A stretch of 40,386 bases of DNA from Caryophanales bacterium (GTDB taxonomy: Bacteria > Bacillota_I > Bacilli_A > RF39 > UBA660), in the NCBI GenBank assembly GCA_016282415.1, contig JAEEKO010000012.1, positions 1 through 40,386 on the forward strand. The letters are read 5' to 3'. Positions within the stretch are counted from its first letter, which is position 1, and the number at the start of each line of letters is the position of its first letter. The notes under the pieces were generated by a model that made no database searches, had not been told where the DNA came from, and worked only from the letters and a program-made list of their open reading frames with translations. Shown here piece by piece: positions 25,811 through 34,293 of the stretch. A program made the translations under genes and the position numbers.

Positions 25811-26707
25811 CTAAATAAATGGTAATCTTTCCCTCTTGACGCCGCCACTTACTTCATAACAATCACTAATTACAAAGAATACTGATGGGTCAACCTGAAG
25901 CAAAACCTCTTTAAAGAAAATGTAATCTTTATTTGGAACAACGCACATAATTATTTCTTTTTTATCTTTTAAATAACCACCTTTAGCATCTAAAAGAGTT
26001 ACGCCACAATTTAATTCCGTAATAATAAAGTCTTTAACTTTATCAATGTTGTTAGTATGAACAAAGAATAATTTACTATCACTAATACCAATCATAATAC
26101 GATCAATTAATAAACTACCAATATAAATGATAATGATACCATAAATCATCTTAGTTAATCCTAACTTAATAGCAGCAATACCAATTATTAAAGAGTTGGT
26201 TAATAAGTTTGCGCGACCAGTAGGCACTTTTAAATATTTTGCTAAAATGGCATTAACAATATCACTACCACCTGATGAGAAACCATATTTATATAAAAGG
26301 CCATAGCCTAGTCCATCTAAAATACCAGATATTAATAGTGTAATAATAATGTTATCAAAGTGAACATATTCTAATATATATGGTACTAAAGGTGAAGTAA
26401 AGCGAATTATTAGTGGAACTAATAATGCCCCAATTACTGCATCTTTAAAATACTTTTTACCTAATAGGAAGAAAGCTAAAGTTAATAATACAATGTTGCC
26501 ACAAAAGATTAATGTAGATGGCTCAATTTGATTTTTTAATACAATGGCAATACCACTTAAACCACCAGCAACAATATCATTATGTAGTAAAAATACATTA
26601 TAATTTATAGCAATAATAAAAGCACTAACTAGCAACATAAAGTATCTAGCTATGAAATCTTTGCTACGTAATTTACGGACAAATGATTTATAAGTGTTCT
26701 TGGCCAT
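25811..26707 (-). CDS. YitT family membrane protein
   Basis: 298 residues. Five to six membrane helices lie in the first 210 residues, with the family-typical GGLSGIAIVL (about 46-55) and YKYGFSSGGSDIVNAIL (about 138-154) motifs. A C-terminal DUF2179 cytoplasmic domain follows (about 215-298, GVTLLDAKGGYLKDKKEII). The family is widespread in Firmicutes and its transport substrate is not established. It is transcribed alone from an extended -10 promoter directly after the ychF terminator, with AGGAGAG as ribosome site. Confidence 0.92.
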   Translation of the reverse strand: MAKNTYKSFVRKLRSKDFIARYFMLLVSAFIIAINYNVFLLHNDIVAGGLSGIAIVLKNQIEPSTLIFCGNIVLLTLAFFLLGKKYFKDAVIGALLVPLIIRFTSPLVPYILEYVHFDNIIITLLISGILDGLGYGLLYKYGFSSGGSDIVNAILAKYLKVPTGRANLLTNSLIIGIAAIKLGLTKMIYGIIIIYIGSLLIDRIMIGISDSKLFFVHTNNIDKVKDFIITELNCGVTLLDAKGGYLKDKKEIIMCVVPNKDYIFFKEVLLQVDPSVFFVISDCYEVSGGVKRERLPFI

Positions 26708-26739
26708 ATCGCTACTCTCCTATTATTAATTATAGAAAC

Positions 26740-26748
26740 ATTATAACA
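26740..26748 (-). promoter_or_regulatory. Extended -10 promoter of the YitT gene
   Basis: The minus strand reads TGTTATAAT immediately after the U-tract of the ychF terminator, 33 bp before the YitT start. Confidence 0.55.
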
Positions 26749-26750
26749 TA

Positions 26751-26778
26751 AAAAAACTAACTATTAAATAGTTAGTTT
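26751..26778 (-). terminator. Intrinsic terminator after ychF
   Basis: Perfect 11-base-pair stem AAACTAACTAT / ATAGTTAGTTT with a three-base loop, flanked by A/T runs on both sides, 18 bp past the ychF stop. Confidence 0.85.
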
Positions 26779-26796
26779 AAAAAAATTCAATACGAC

Positions 26797-27897
26797 TTAA
26801 ACATTAAATCTAAAGTAAACAATGTCACCATCTTGCATTAAGTATTCCTTACCTTCAAGTCTTACCTTACCAGCAGCCTTAACACTTACTTCAGATTTAT
26901 AGATTTTTAAATCATCATAACTCATAATTTCAGCACGAATAAAACCACGTTCAAAATCGGTATGAATAATCCCAGCACATTGTTTAGCAGTCATACCATC
27001 ACGGAATGTCCATGCTCTTACTTCATCAGTTCCACAAGTAAAGAAAGTTTTAAGGCCAAGTAAATCATAAGTTGCAAAAATCAATTTATCAAGGCCACTA
27101 TTGCGGATTCCAACATCACTTAAGAAGATATCTCTTTCCTCATCAGTTAACCCTGCTAATTCAGCTTCTAATTTGGCACACATAACAATCACTTGTGAAT
27201 TTTCAGCACTAGCATATTCACGAACTTTTAAAGTGTATTCATTATCACCAACAGCAGCATCTTCTTCATTAACATTAGCACAATAAATTATTTTTTTAGC
27301 GGTTAAGAAGTTGAAACTTTGTAATAACTTTTGTTCATCTTCATCAAATTCTAAGCGACGAATTGGAATATTTTTTTCTAATGCTTCCTTACATCTTCTT
27401 AAAACACCTACTTCAAATAAGGCTTCTTTATCTTTTGATGTTTCTGCTTTCTTAGCTATCTTATCAATACGATTACTAACTATTTCTAAATCAGCCAAAA
27501 CAAGTTCAATGTTAATAACTTCAATGTCACGTACTGGATCAACCGTTCCTTCAACATGAATAACATCCGGATTATTAAAGCATCTAACTACTTCAACAAT
27601 GCAGTCGACTTCACGAATATGAGATAGAAACTTATTACCTAAACCTTCACCGCGAGACGCTCCCTTAACTAATCCCGCAATATCCGTAAATTCAAATGTT
27701 GTTGGAACACGACTCTTTGGTGTGTATAAATCATATAAGAATTCTAAACGTTGATCTGGAACAATAACTACGCCAACGTTAGGTTCGATTGTTGCAAACG
27801 GATAGTTCGCAGCTAAAATATTTAATTTAGTTATAGCATTAAAAAGAGTTGATTTACCAACATTAGGTAAACCAACAATTCCTGCTTTTAAACTCAT
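26797..27897 (-). CDS. ychF: Ribosome-binding ATPase/GTPase YchF (Obg family)
   Basis: 366 residues, the normal length. The G1 motif is GLPNVGKST (9-17), the DxxG motif is in FTDIAGLVKGAS, and there is a helical coiled-coil insertion (about 130-200). The last 85 residues form the TGS domain (FFTCGTDEVRAWTF onward, ending with DGDIVYFRFNV). YchF/OLA1 prefers ATP and associates with ribosomes. GGGGGA precedes the ATG. The gene normally follows the parAB-DUF951 block in Firmicutes; here a transporter gene is interposed. Confidence 0.97.
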   Translation of the reverse strand: MSLKAGIVGLPNVGKSTLFNAITKLNILAANYPFATIEPNVGVVIVPDQRLEFLYDLYTPKSRVPTTFEFTDIAGLVKGASRGEGLGNKFLSHIREVDCIVEVVRCFNNPDVIHVEGTVDPVRDIEVINIELVLADLEIVSNRIDKIAKKAETSKDKEALFEVGVLRRCKEALEKNIPIRRLEFDEDEQKLLQSFNFLTAKKIIYCANVNEEDAAVGDNEYTLKVREYASAENSQVIVMCAKLEAELAGLTDEERDIFLSDVGIRNSGLDKLIFATYDLLGLKTFFTCGTDEVRAWTFRDGMTAKQCAGIIHTDFERGFIRAEIMSYDDLKIYKSEVSVKAAGKVRLEGKEYLMQDGDIVYFRFNV

Positions 27898-27912
27898 TTA
27901 TATCCCCCACTT

Positions 27913-29481
27913 CTATAATTTAACAATACCGTTAATACCAATTGGTAAACCAATGATATAAACAATAATAATTAATACAATAAAGAATACAACGGTAAAT
28001 AAAACATATGGTAATTGATAACGAATTGCCTTAAAGATACCAATTGGTTTAGAATCTTGATTGTATTTTTGTAATAAAGCTAAATAGATAACAAAATATG
28101 CAAATAAAGGTGTTATTGATAATGAACACGCTTCCGCTGCTTTAATAATAAATTGAGTAAATTCTGGACTAATACCAGCGTTCATCATTACTGGCATAAC
28201 ACTACTTACTAATATTTGCCATCGCGTTGCTGAAACTGGAATTAAAATTGTGGATAATATACCAACTATAAACAATAATACTACTAACGGAATACCATTA
28301 AAGTTAATAATATCAAATAAATTAGCAGCTTTTGCAACAAATACAGAACCAATATTAGTATATTTAAAGAAACTAATAAAGGCTGATGCAAATAAAATTA
28401 ATACTAAGGTTTTACCAATACCATCTAATGAATGGCCTAAGTTATCACAAACATCATGATTATTTCTAATGGTCTTAGCGCCAATACCATATAATAAACC
28501 AGCAATAATAAATAATACTACTACAATAAACACAAACCCATTACTAAAGAATGAATTGTAACTAAATAGTTTATCAATATACAATGCTTGACTATCATCT
28601 AATAATCTTCCAGAGAAAGGAAGTCCTGGAATAATATTATATAAGAAGAAAATCAAATATAATCCACTACCAATTAAACTAAATCTTAATCCACGACGTT
28701 CATGAACATCAATAACTTTATCTTCTTCAACAATGTCAGCCATTGATTTATCAACTTCAGTTGGTTCATCATTTAATTCATACTTACCAAAGAATGGTGC
28801 AGTTACTCTTTCACCAATATTAGTAATAATAAAGGCCATAACAATTACTGCTACCATGCTTACAAATAAGAAACACCAAATACCTAATGTGTAATTAGGA
28901 TCCAAAATGTGTGCTCCCTCTAATGTAAGATTTAATAAAGCACTATCTTTTGCTGTAAATAATAAGTTAATACTACTACCAAAAGTTAATGCTGCAAAAG
29001 AAACGGTAATACCAGCAAGCGGATTTCTTTTACCATGTAAATATAATAATGCACTCAAAGGCATTAATATAATAAATGATAAATCACCCATAATACTTGA
29101 TAAAATACAAATTAAAACTAAGTAAAAAGTAACCGTATTTTTCTTAACATTACGAGTAAGAATCGTAAATACCGTTTTTAAGAATCCACTCTTTTCCATA
29201 ATACCAATACCAATTAAAGTAATAATCAACATTGATAATGGTGCAAAACTTACAAAGTTACTAACAGTATTACTAAAAATATATTTTAATCCTTCAATTG
29301 ATAATAATGATTCAACCGTTACTAAAGTATTAACAAATTCTTTTGAATTAGGATTTACTTTAATATAAGTTGCATCTAATCGTAACAGTGCAAATAAAAC
29401 ACTAATTGCCATCATAATAACAATCATGATGACATACGTCATTATCGGATTTAAATGGATTTTATCACGATTAATTTTCAC
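27913..29481 (-). CDS. AbgT-family transporter
   Basis: 522 residues from a GTG at 29479-29481, five bases after an AGGTGA site; an earlier GTG is within that site. About 11-13 membrane helices. Family-like features include NFVSFAPLSMLIITLIGIGI near residue 80, GIMEKSG, and the second half-repeat IPVSATRWQILVSSVMPVMM. AbgT proteins move p-aminobenzoyl-glutamate or act as antimetabolite efflux pumps by proton coupling; the substrate here is unknown. It overlaps the DUF951 gene by 11 bases and lies 15 bp before ychF, so it is part of the parAB-ychF transcription unit. Confidence 0.85.
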   Translation of the reverse strand: MKINRDKIHLNPIMTYVIMIVIMMAISVLFALLRLDATYIKVNPNSKEFVNTLVTVESLLSIEGLKYIFSNTVSNFVSFAPLSMLIITLIGIGIMEKSGFLKTVFTILTRNVKKNTVTFYLVLICILSSIMGDLSFIILMPLSALLYLHGKRNPLAGITVSFAALTFGSSINLLFTAKDSALLNLTLEGAHILDPNYTLGIWCFLFVSMVAVIVMAFIITNIGERVTAPFFGKYELNDEPTEVDKSMADIVEEDKVIDVHERRGLRFSLIGSGLYLIFFLYNIIPGLPFSGRLLDDSQALYIDKLFSYNSFFSNGFVFIVVVLFIIAGLLYGIGAKTIRNNHDVCDNLGHSLDGIGKTLVLILFASAFISFFKYTNIGSVFVAKAANLFDIINFNGIPLVVLLFIVGILSTILIPVSATRWQILVSSVMPVMMNAGISPEFTQFIIKAAEACSLSITPLFAYFVIYLALLQKYNQDSKPIGIFKAIRYQLPYVLFTVVFFIVLIIIVYIIGLPIGINGIVKL

Positions 29482-29662
29482 TTTGATCACCTATTATTCT
29501 TTTTAATTTCTTTTCAAATTCTAATCGATCAAGCATTACTTCATGCCCACAATTAACGCATTTAATCTTAATGTCTACCCCTACTCGTGTAATAACCCAA
29601 AGATTAGTACCACAAGCATGGTTCTTTTTCATGATTACTTGATCATTAATTTTATATTTCAT
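29471..29662 (-). CDS. DUF951 family small protein
   Basis: 63 residues, a conserved Firmicutes family of unknown function. It has a CGT turn (HACGTNLWVI), the pair CVNCGHEV and a basic C-terminal helix (FEKKLKRII). The cysteines (C17, C35, C38) with a nearby histidine suggest metal binding or an RNA/DNA-binding treble-clef-like fold. It lies between parB (9 bp upstream) and the AbgT gene (overlap), the usual position next to parB and ychF. Confidence 0.92.
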   Translation of the reverse strand: MKYKINDQVIMKKNHACGTNLWVITRVGVDIKIKCVNCGHEVMLDRLEFEKKLKRIIGDQSEN

Positions 29663-29671
29663 AAAACCATC

Positions 29672-30562
29672 CTAGTCATCAATTTTAACGTTTAATATGT
29701 CTAAAATACGTTCTAAGTCTTTTTCAGAATCAAAAGGAATTTCAACTTTACGATTTGAAATCTTAACTTTAGTTCCAACTAATTCACGCATCGTATTTTC
29801 ATAAATTTGATAGCGAGGATTAATAACAGCTTTAGTACGAATAATTGGATTATTCTTTTTAACTTCACTATTACCACTAACAATTTCCTCAATTTCACGA
29901 ACACTTAATTTTTCCTTAATAATACGTTCCGCTAATTCAGAAATTTTTTCTTTATCCTCAATCTTACTTAATACACGGGCATGACCCATAGAAATACTAC
30001 CATTTTCAACGTATTTTTTTACTGTTTCTGGTAATCTTAATAAACCTAAAAGATTGGTAATATAACTTCTGCTTTTACCAAATTTTTTAGATACTTCTTC
30101 TTGGGTTAAACCTAATTTCATAATAATAGCTTGGTATCCCTTAGCTTCATCAATTGGGTTTAAATCTTCACGTTGAATATTTTCAATTAAAGCAATCTCC
30201 ATCATTTGTTCATCATTAAATTCACGAATAATTGCTGGAATTGTTTTTAATCCGGCGATACGAGCTGCCTTTGTTCTTCTTTCACCAGCAATTAGTTCAT
30301 AACCATTAATACTTTTTTTAATAATAATTGGTTCAACAACACCATGTTCTTTAATAGATGCTGCTAACTCATTTAATGATTCTTCATTAAAAGTTTTACG
30401 AGGTTGATATGGATTACTACGAATTTCATCTAAGTTAATTTCCTTAATGTCATTCTTGCTTGCATTACGAACGATATCTTTTTCAAAGTTATCAAAATTA
30501 ATATGTTCATTTGTAAATAATTGTTCTAAGCCTTTACCTAATGCTTTTCTCTTAGTTTCCAT
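29672..30562 (-). CDS. parB: Chromosome partitioning protein ParB/Spo0J
   Basis: 296 residues. The N-terminal tail KRKALGKGLEQLF stimulates ParA ATPase in the family. The ParB/sulfiredoxin-fold CTPase domain has GERR (93-96) and ENIQREDLNPIDEA (C-motif, about 125-138). A helix-turn-helix follows (about 145-172, TQEEVSKKFGKSRSYITNLL), with a C-terminal dimerisation part to 296. It binds parS and loads condensin. Its start overlaps the parA end by 11 bases. No parS site with the consensus TGTTTCACGTGAAACA was found in the window. Confidence 0.96.
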   Translation of the reverse strand: METKRKALGKGLEQLFTNEHINFDNFEKDIVRNASKNDIKEINLDEIRSNPYQPRKTFNEESLNELAASIKEHGVVEPIIIKKSINGYELIAGERRTKAARIAGLKTIPAIIREFNDEQMMEIALIENIQREDLNPIDEAKGYQAIIMKLGLTQEEVSKKFGKSRSYITNLLGLLRLPETVKKYVENGSISMGHARVLSKIEDKEKISELAERIIKEKLSVREIEEIVSGNSEVKKNNPIIRTKAVINPRYQIYENTMRELVGTKVKISNRKVEIPFDSEKDLERILDILNVKIDD

Positions 30563-31337
30563 CTCTCTTAATCACTTCCTTTGCTAAATTATTATAAGCT
30601 TCTGTAGCTCTACTTTCAGGATCATAATAACAAATTGGTTTACCATGACTTGGAGCTTCTACTAATCTTACTAAGCGAGGAATAATGGTGTTAAATACTT
30701 TGTTCTTAAAGTAACTTTTTATTTCTTCAATTACTTCAAGTCCAATATTAGTACGACCGTCTAACATTGTTAATAGTACTCCTTCAATTTGTAATTTAGG
30801 ATTAATATCACTTTGAACCATCATAATTGTTACCAGTAATTGAGTAATACCTTCAAGAGCATAATACTCACATTGTACTGGAATAATTACCGAATCACTA
30901 GCAACTAATGCATTCATGGTAGAAATACCTAATGATGGTTGGCAGTCAATAATTATATAATCATAATAATCTCTTACTTCTGCTAATTTATTTTTTAATT
31001 GTTCATTTTGACGGAAAGTATTATCATCTAGCATCTTCTTAACGAATTCCACATCGATACCAGCTAGATTGATAGTTGACGGAATCATATCTAAATTATC
31101 AAATGGCGTTTTAATGATTGCTTCATTAATCGAAATGTCACGAGTAATAAGATCATAAACATCATGAACGATTTGCGTATTAGTAACACCCAATCCAGTT
31201 GTAGCATTGCCTTGACTATCTAAATCGATAAGTAACGTTTTTTTACCTAATTTACCTAAAGCAGCTGCTAAATTAATACTAGATGTTGTTTTACCAACAC
31301 CACCTTTTTGATTAACTAAAGATATAATTTTTGCCAT
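30552..31337 (-). CDS. parA: Chromosome partitioning ATPase ParA/Soj
   Basis: 261 residues. Deviant Walker A KGGVGKTT (11-18), with the signature lysine near the front; Walker A' LLIDLDSQGNATTGLG; Walker B YIIIDCQPSLG. ParA forms ATP-dependent dimers on DNA and, with ParB, moves origins or regulates DnaA. It heads parA-parB-DUF951-AbgT-ychF. A possible promoter lies in the end of the upstream DUF92-like gene. Confidence 0.96.
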   Translation of the reverse strand: MAKIISLVNQKGGVGKTTSSINLAAALGKLGKKTLLIDLDSQGNATTGLGVTNTQIVHDVYDLITRDISINEAIIKTPFDNLDMIPSTINLAGIDVEFVKKMLDDNTFRQNEQLKNKLAEVRDYYDYIIIDCQPSLGISTMNALVASDSVIIPVQCEYYALEGITQLLVTIMMVQSDINPKLQIEGVLLTMLDGRTNIGLEVIEEIKSYFKNKVFNTIIPRLVRLVEAPSHGKPICYYDPESRATEAYNNLAKEVIKRDGN

Positions 31338-31369
31338 AACTTCACGTCCATTCCGTTCACTTATCTATT

Positions 31370-31400
31370 TTAACACATAGATATTTTTTTGTCTTTATAA
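31370..31400 (-). promoter_or_regulatory. Candidate promoter of parAB
   Basis: AAGACA, 17 bases, then TAAAAT on the minus strand between the DUF92-like stop and parA. The -35 is only 4/6. It suggests parA can be transcribed separately from the kinase-like pair. Confidence 0.4.
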
Positions 31401-32144
31401 AATTAATATAATCATTCCAATAACAACAGTAATTAATACTGATAAGAAATTGACTGTGCTATTGTCAATAAATAAGAAGCCACTAATCTTCTTTGTTTTA
31501 CGATTACAATGTCTTTTTTCTTCAACAATTTTTTTACATTTAGAACATTGGTATTTGTTTTGAACAAAGGCACCTAAAACACTATCAATAAAGGCACCAA
31601 CAACACCTAAAACCGTTATTAATACAAAGTGGAAAAAGTTAGGATTAATAAGTTCATAGTAAGTAAATGATATTATTAATGCCCCAAATAATGATGCTAG
31701 AATACCTAAGACACTAACATCTCCACTTAATTCATTCTCATCACGTTTAAGATTTCTTAAACATATATGATATTTAGCATGTTTACCAATAGTACTTGAT
31801 AAGGTGTCTGCTAAACATTCAGCAAATCCTGCTGATGCTAAAATAATTAAAATATCATTTTTATAATACGCATACAATAAAACACATACATATGGAATCA
31901 AGGTATTAGAAAGAATTTGAATTTCATTTCTTTGATCATCGCTTTGATCATCAGTAATAATACTAAAGATTTTATCAACAATGTAAAAAAGGAAAATCAT
32001 CAAAAACATTGGTATACCACCATAATACGCTAAACCAAAGGTAATAATACCACCGGTAATAATACCGCGAGGAGTAATTGATTTTCTAACATATGTTATA
32101 AACATAAAAATTAAAGTTAAACTTAAACAAATAAATAATTTCAT
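31395..32144 (-). CDS. DUF92/TMEM19-family protein, VTE6-like (isoprenyl-phosphate kinase candidate)
   Basis: 249 residues, about six membrane helices. Family-typical elements: an N-terminal TPRGIITGGIITFGLAYYGG, DTLSSTIGK, ENELSGDVSVLG, VVGAFIDSVLGAFVQ, a cytosolic CSKCKKIVEEKRHC loop and FIDNSTVNFLS. The plant member VTE6 is a phytyl-phosphate kinase. The gene starts 2 bp after a VTE5/dolichol-kinase-like gene, so the two could phosphorylate an isoprenoid alcohol twice to its diphosphate. This activity is an inference; the bacterial family is not characterised to my knowledge in such organisms. No ribosome site of its own: translation is probably coupled. Confidence 0.85.
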   Translation of the reverse strand: MKLFICLSLTLIFMFITYVRKSITPRGIITGGIITFGLAYYGGIPMFLMIFLFYIVDKIFSIITDDQSDDQRNEIQILSNTLIPYVCVLLYAYYKNDILIILASAGFAECLADTLSSTIGKHAKYHICLRNLKRDENELSGDVSVLGILASLFGALIISFTYYELINPNFFHFVLITVLGVVGAFIDSVLGAFVQNKYQCSKCKKIVEEKRHCNRKTKKISGFLFIDNSTVNFLSVLITVVIGMIILIL

Positions 32145-32146
32145 AA

Positions 32147-32767
32147 TTAATAAAACAGGATATACACTAGCATCGATGTTCCTAATGGAAGCAGAATATT
32201 ATCCAACCCTTTCTTAGAATATAATTCAATAAATGTTGCAAACAATGCTGTTAATAAAACATACACATAACTTGGACTTTTAAGAGTTATTAGCAAAAGT
32301 ACAAGTGCAACAGTAAATATTGTAAAACTCCCTGAAAGTGTCTTGTCATTAACTATTGGTTTAGTTTTAATAATACTAGCAGCAACTGGTGCTAAACCAT
32401 CACCAAGTGCCATTAAGAAGAAACCAATAAAATAAGCATCTTGAAAGCTATGAAGGAAATATGTAATTAATGCCATTACTGTCATACTAATTGCATAATA
32501 AATAGTTCCTAAAGTATTGTTCTCTTTTCGTTCCATTCCTTTAAATATTTTAAATTTATATGATAAAAAATTTATTAATATAAAGGTTGCCGGAATAATT
32601 ATACTATGAATACTAAACTTTAAATAATGATTAATAATAAAATAAGCAAATGCTACAAAAATATGAATGAACTTACGACTATATTCTTCTTTTTTTAACA
32701 AACGACTAATAATGATGATTAAAAAAATATATAAATAAGTAAACAAATAACCTTGTAATATATCCAT
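32147..32767 (-). CDS. Polyprenol/phytol kinase-like (VTE5/SEC59/CdsA-related) membrane protein
   Basis: 206 residues with about six membrane helices. Conserved blocks of the dolichol/phytol kinase superfamily: YSRKFIHIF (about 29-37), NTLGTIYYA, ALGDGLAPVAASII, DKTLSGSFTIF and a late ELYSKKGLDNILLP. The GDG...K...SG blocks are the putative CTP-binding region. It could phosphorylate an isoprenoid alcohol. GGTGG precedes the ATG. It is directly followed by a VTE6-like gene. The nearest alternative is a degenerate phosphatidate cytidylyltransferase, but the short length and GDGLAP motif favour the kinase group. Confidence 0.82.
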   Translation of the reverse strand: MDILQGYLFTYLYIFLIIIISRLLKKEEYSRKFIHIFVAFAYFIINHYLKFSIHSIIIPATFILINFLSYKFKIFKGMERKENNTLGTIYYAISMTVMALITYFLHSFQDAYFIGFFLMALGDGLAPVAASIIKTKPIVNDKTLSGSFTIFTVALVLLLITLKSPSYVYVLLTALFATFIELYSKKGLDNILLPLGTSMLVYILFY

Positions 32768-32790
32768 AGTACCACCATTATCATTTTACC

Positions 32791-32832
32791 AAAAAAAAGA
32801 TAATTATAAAAGTAGAATTATAATTATCTTTT
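32791..32832 (-). terminator. Intrinsic terminator of the beta-helix surface gene
   Basis: Perfect 15-base-pair stem AAAAGATAATTATAA / TTATAATTATCTTTT with an eight-base loop, ending in eight U on the minus strand, about 24 bp past the stop. Confidence 0.85.
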
Positions 32833-32855
32833 AAAAATTTTTGTTTTTTTATTTA

Positions 32856-34190
32856 CTAAATTTTATATAATCTGTTTTTCTTTTTAATTACAACAATTGA
32901 TACCATTATTGATACTAATAATGCGCTTGTTACAACTAATGAAATAAACATACCAGTATTTGGATTTTTAATATCTTCAGTAGCAGCAGGTGTTTCTTCT
33001 ACATCACTTGCAGGTGTTGCAGAAGTATTAGATAAATAAGCTGTTAACGAACCATCTTCATTCTTGTCATATTTAATAAAGTATCCTTCAGGAATAGTTA
33101 CATCTTCAGCATGAAATCCTGTTCCTTCACTTGCTTTTCTGATAATTTCACCTTTTTGAATAATCGTTCCATCATAAAACTCTAATAAATCATCGTAATA
33201 ACCTGATCCAATTGTTCCTTTAGGAATATTAATTAAAGGAGAATCCTTTGTAACAGTTCCATCATTTTTACCAATGATTAATTTATTATTAGAATAAACA
33301 AATATTCCTTTACTATTTGGTGCATTAATTGTACCACCATAAATAGCAACGCCGCCAGATGTTCCTTCAGCAAAATTGTCTGGATTTTCAGATACAGATG
33401 TAAATGATGCAATAACATCTTCTGTTGAATTAGAATTAATAGTTCCTCCGTTAAATTCAATTAATGATGTACCACCAATTGAATTAACAAATGCATAATA
33501 ATAAGGATTAAATGTACCATCATTAACTATTATTTTACTTAGACTAGTTAATGAAGATGTACCACCAATTCCAACTGCATATGTTGTATTTTCAAACATA
33601 TTTTTAGCTTTTTCAGTAGTTGTAAATGTTCCTCCATTAACTGTTAATGTTCCTGAATTACCAAATAAATAATTATGATGACCATCTTCAGTAAATGTTC
33701 CTCCATTAACTACCATGGTTCCACCCTTATTAGCAAACGCGGAAACATATATACCAGAATTAATAGTTACTGTTTTTCCTGCATTATTTACTATTTCAAA
33801 TCCTAATCCAGTTCCAGCTAATACTTCAACATCGTTAAAAATTGCTGTACCATCATTTAAGAAACTTGAACCCCAAGAAGTATTATTTACTAACTTACCA
33901 TTTTTAATAGTTACCGTACCATTATTTGTTGTTCTACCTGATAATGTATGTTCATTTAAGTTAATAACAATATTTTTGTCTTCTGGAATATCCATATGTG
34001 CCATATATTCTGTTATAGTATAATCAGCTTGTAATACAATTTCTGCTCCTTCAGTTGTTGCGGCAGTAATAGCTGCTTCTAATGTTTCGTATTCGTTATC
34101 ACCAATTTTAGCAACTGTTTCAGCTGATACAAAAACTGGTAAAGCAATTGCAAGCACCAATAAGTATTTTAAATTTTTAATCAGTTTCAT
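32856..34190 (-). CDS. Beta-helix surface protein with NPNTG sorting signal
   Basis: 444 residues from the ATG at 34188-34190, which has TAGGGA upstream and begins a signal peptide (KLIKNLKYLLVLAIALPVFV, then SAE). A longer reading upstream is rejected. Residues about 50-340 are repeats of the kind VNGGTFT, FNGGTINS, IYGGTINA and VNDGTFN, typical of a right-handed parallel beta helix. A spacer rich in Thr/Pro/Glu follows, then NPNTG, a hydrophobic span and KKKNRLYKI: an LPXTG-type cell-wall sorting signal with N in place of L. The C-terminal 118 nt are nearly identical to those of the next gene. Probably an adhesin or glycan-binding protein. No sortase gene is in the window. Confidence 0.88.
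   Translation of the reverse strand: MKLIKNLKYLLVLAIALPVFVSAETVAKIGDNEYETLEAAITAATTEGAEIVLQADYTITEYMAHMDIPEDKNIVINLNEHTLSGRTTNNGTVTIKNGKLVNNTSWGSSFLNDGTAIFNDVEVLAGTGLGFEIVNNAGKTVTINSGIYVSAFANKGGTMVVNGGTFTEDGHHNYLFGNSGTLTVNGGTFTTTEKAKNMFENTTYAVGIGGTSSLTSLSKIIVNDGTFNPYYYAFVNSIGGTSLIEFNGGTINSNSTEDVIASFTSVSENPDNFAEGTSGGVAIYGGTINAPNSKGIFVYSNNKLIIGKNDGTVTKDSPLINIPKGTIGSGYYDDLLEFYDGTIIQKGEIIRKASEGTGFHAEDVTIPEGYFIKYDKNEDGSLTAYLSNTSATPASDVEETPAATEDIKNPNTGMFISLVVTSALLVSIMVSIVVIKKKNRLYKI
32861..32978. repeat. 118-nt direct repeat (copy 1), sorting-signal cassette
   Basis: Aligns without gaps to 34296-34413 with three mismatches. It encodes the C-terminal sorting signal of the beta-helix protein. The similarity ends abruptly at both sides while the rest of the two genes is unrelated. 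Confidence 0.9.
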
Positions 34191-34212
34191 TAAATCCCTA
34201 CTCTCTATGATA

Positions 34213-34242
34213 AGAATACCATAAATGAAATAAAAATGGCAA
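34213..34242 (-). promoter_or_regulatory. Promoter of the beta-helix gene
   Basis: TTGCCA (34237-34242), 18 bases, TATTCT (34213-34218), minus strand. Followed by a shared leader TAGAGAGTAGGGA (34195-34207), which is also found before the next surface gene. Confidence 0.5.
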
Positions 34243-34268
34243 GTTTTTTTATTTATATATAAATTTAA

Positions 34269-34293
34269 AAAGATAATCATTTGATTATCTTTA
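34269..34293 (-). terminator. Intrinsic terminator of the propeller surface gene
   Basis: AAAGATAATCA / TGATTATCTTT stem with a minimal loop and U-tract. The stop codon (34291-34293) lies in the stem. Confidence 0.75.

Noticed and set aside
31340..31360. TTCACGT half-site just before parA
   Set aside because: Only half of a parS palindrome; no second arm.
31363..31391. Hairpin TATCTAT/ATAGATA followed by seven T on the plus strand before parA
   Set aside because: It points against the direction of all genes here and overlaps the candidate parA promoter spacer; probably AT-rich coincidence, though an antisense terminator cannot be excluded.
34191..34280. Longer N-terminus for the beta-helix protein
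   Set aside because: The extra 30 residues precede a perfect signal peptide and ribosome site and cross the promoter region.
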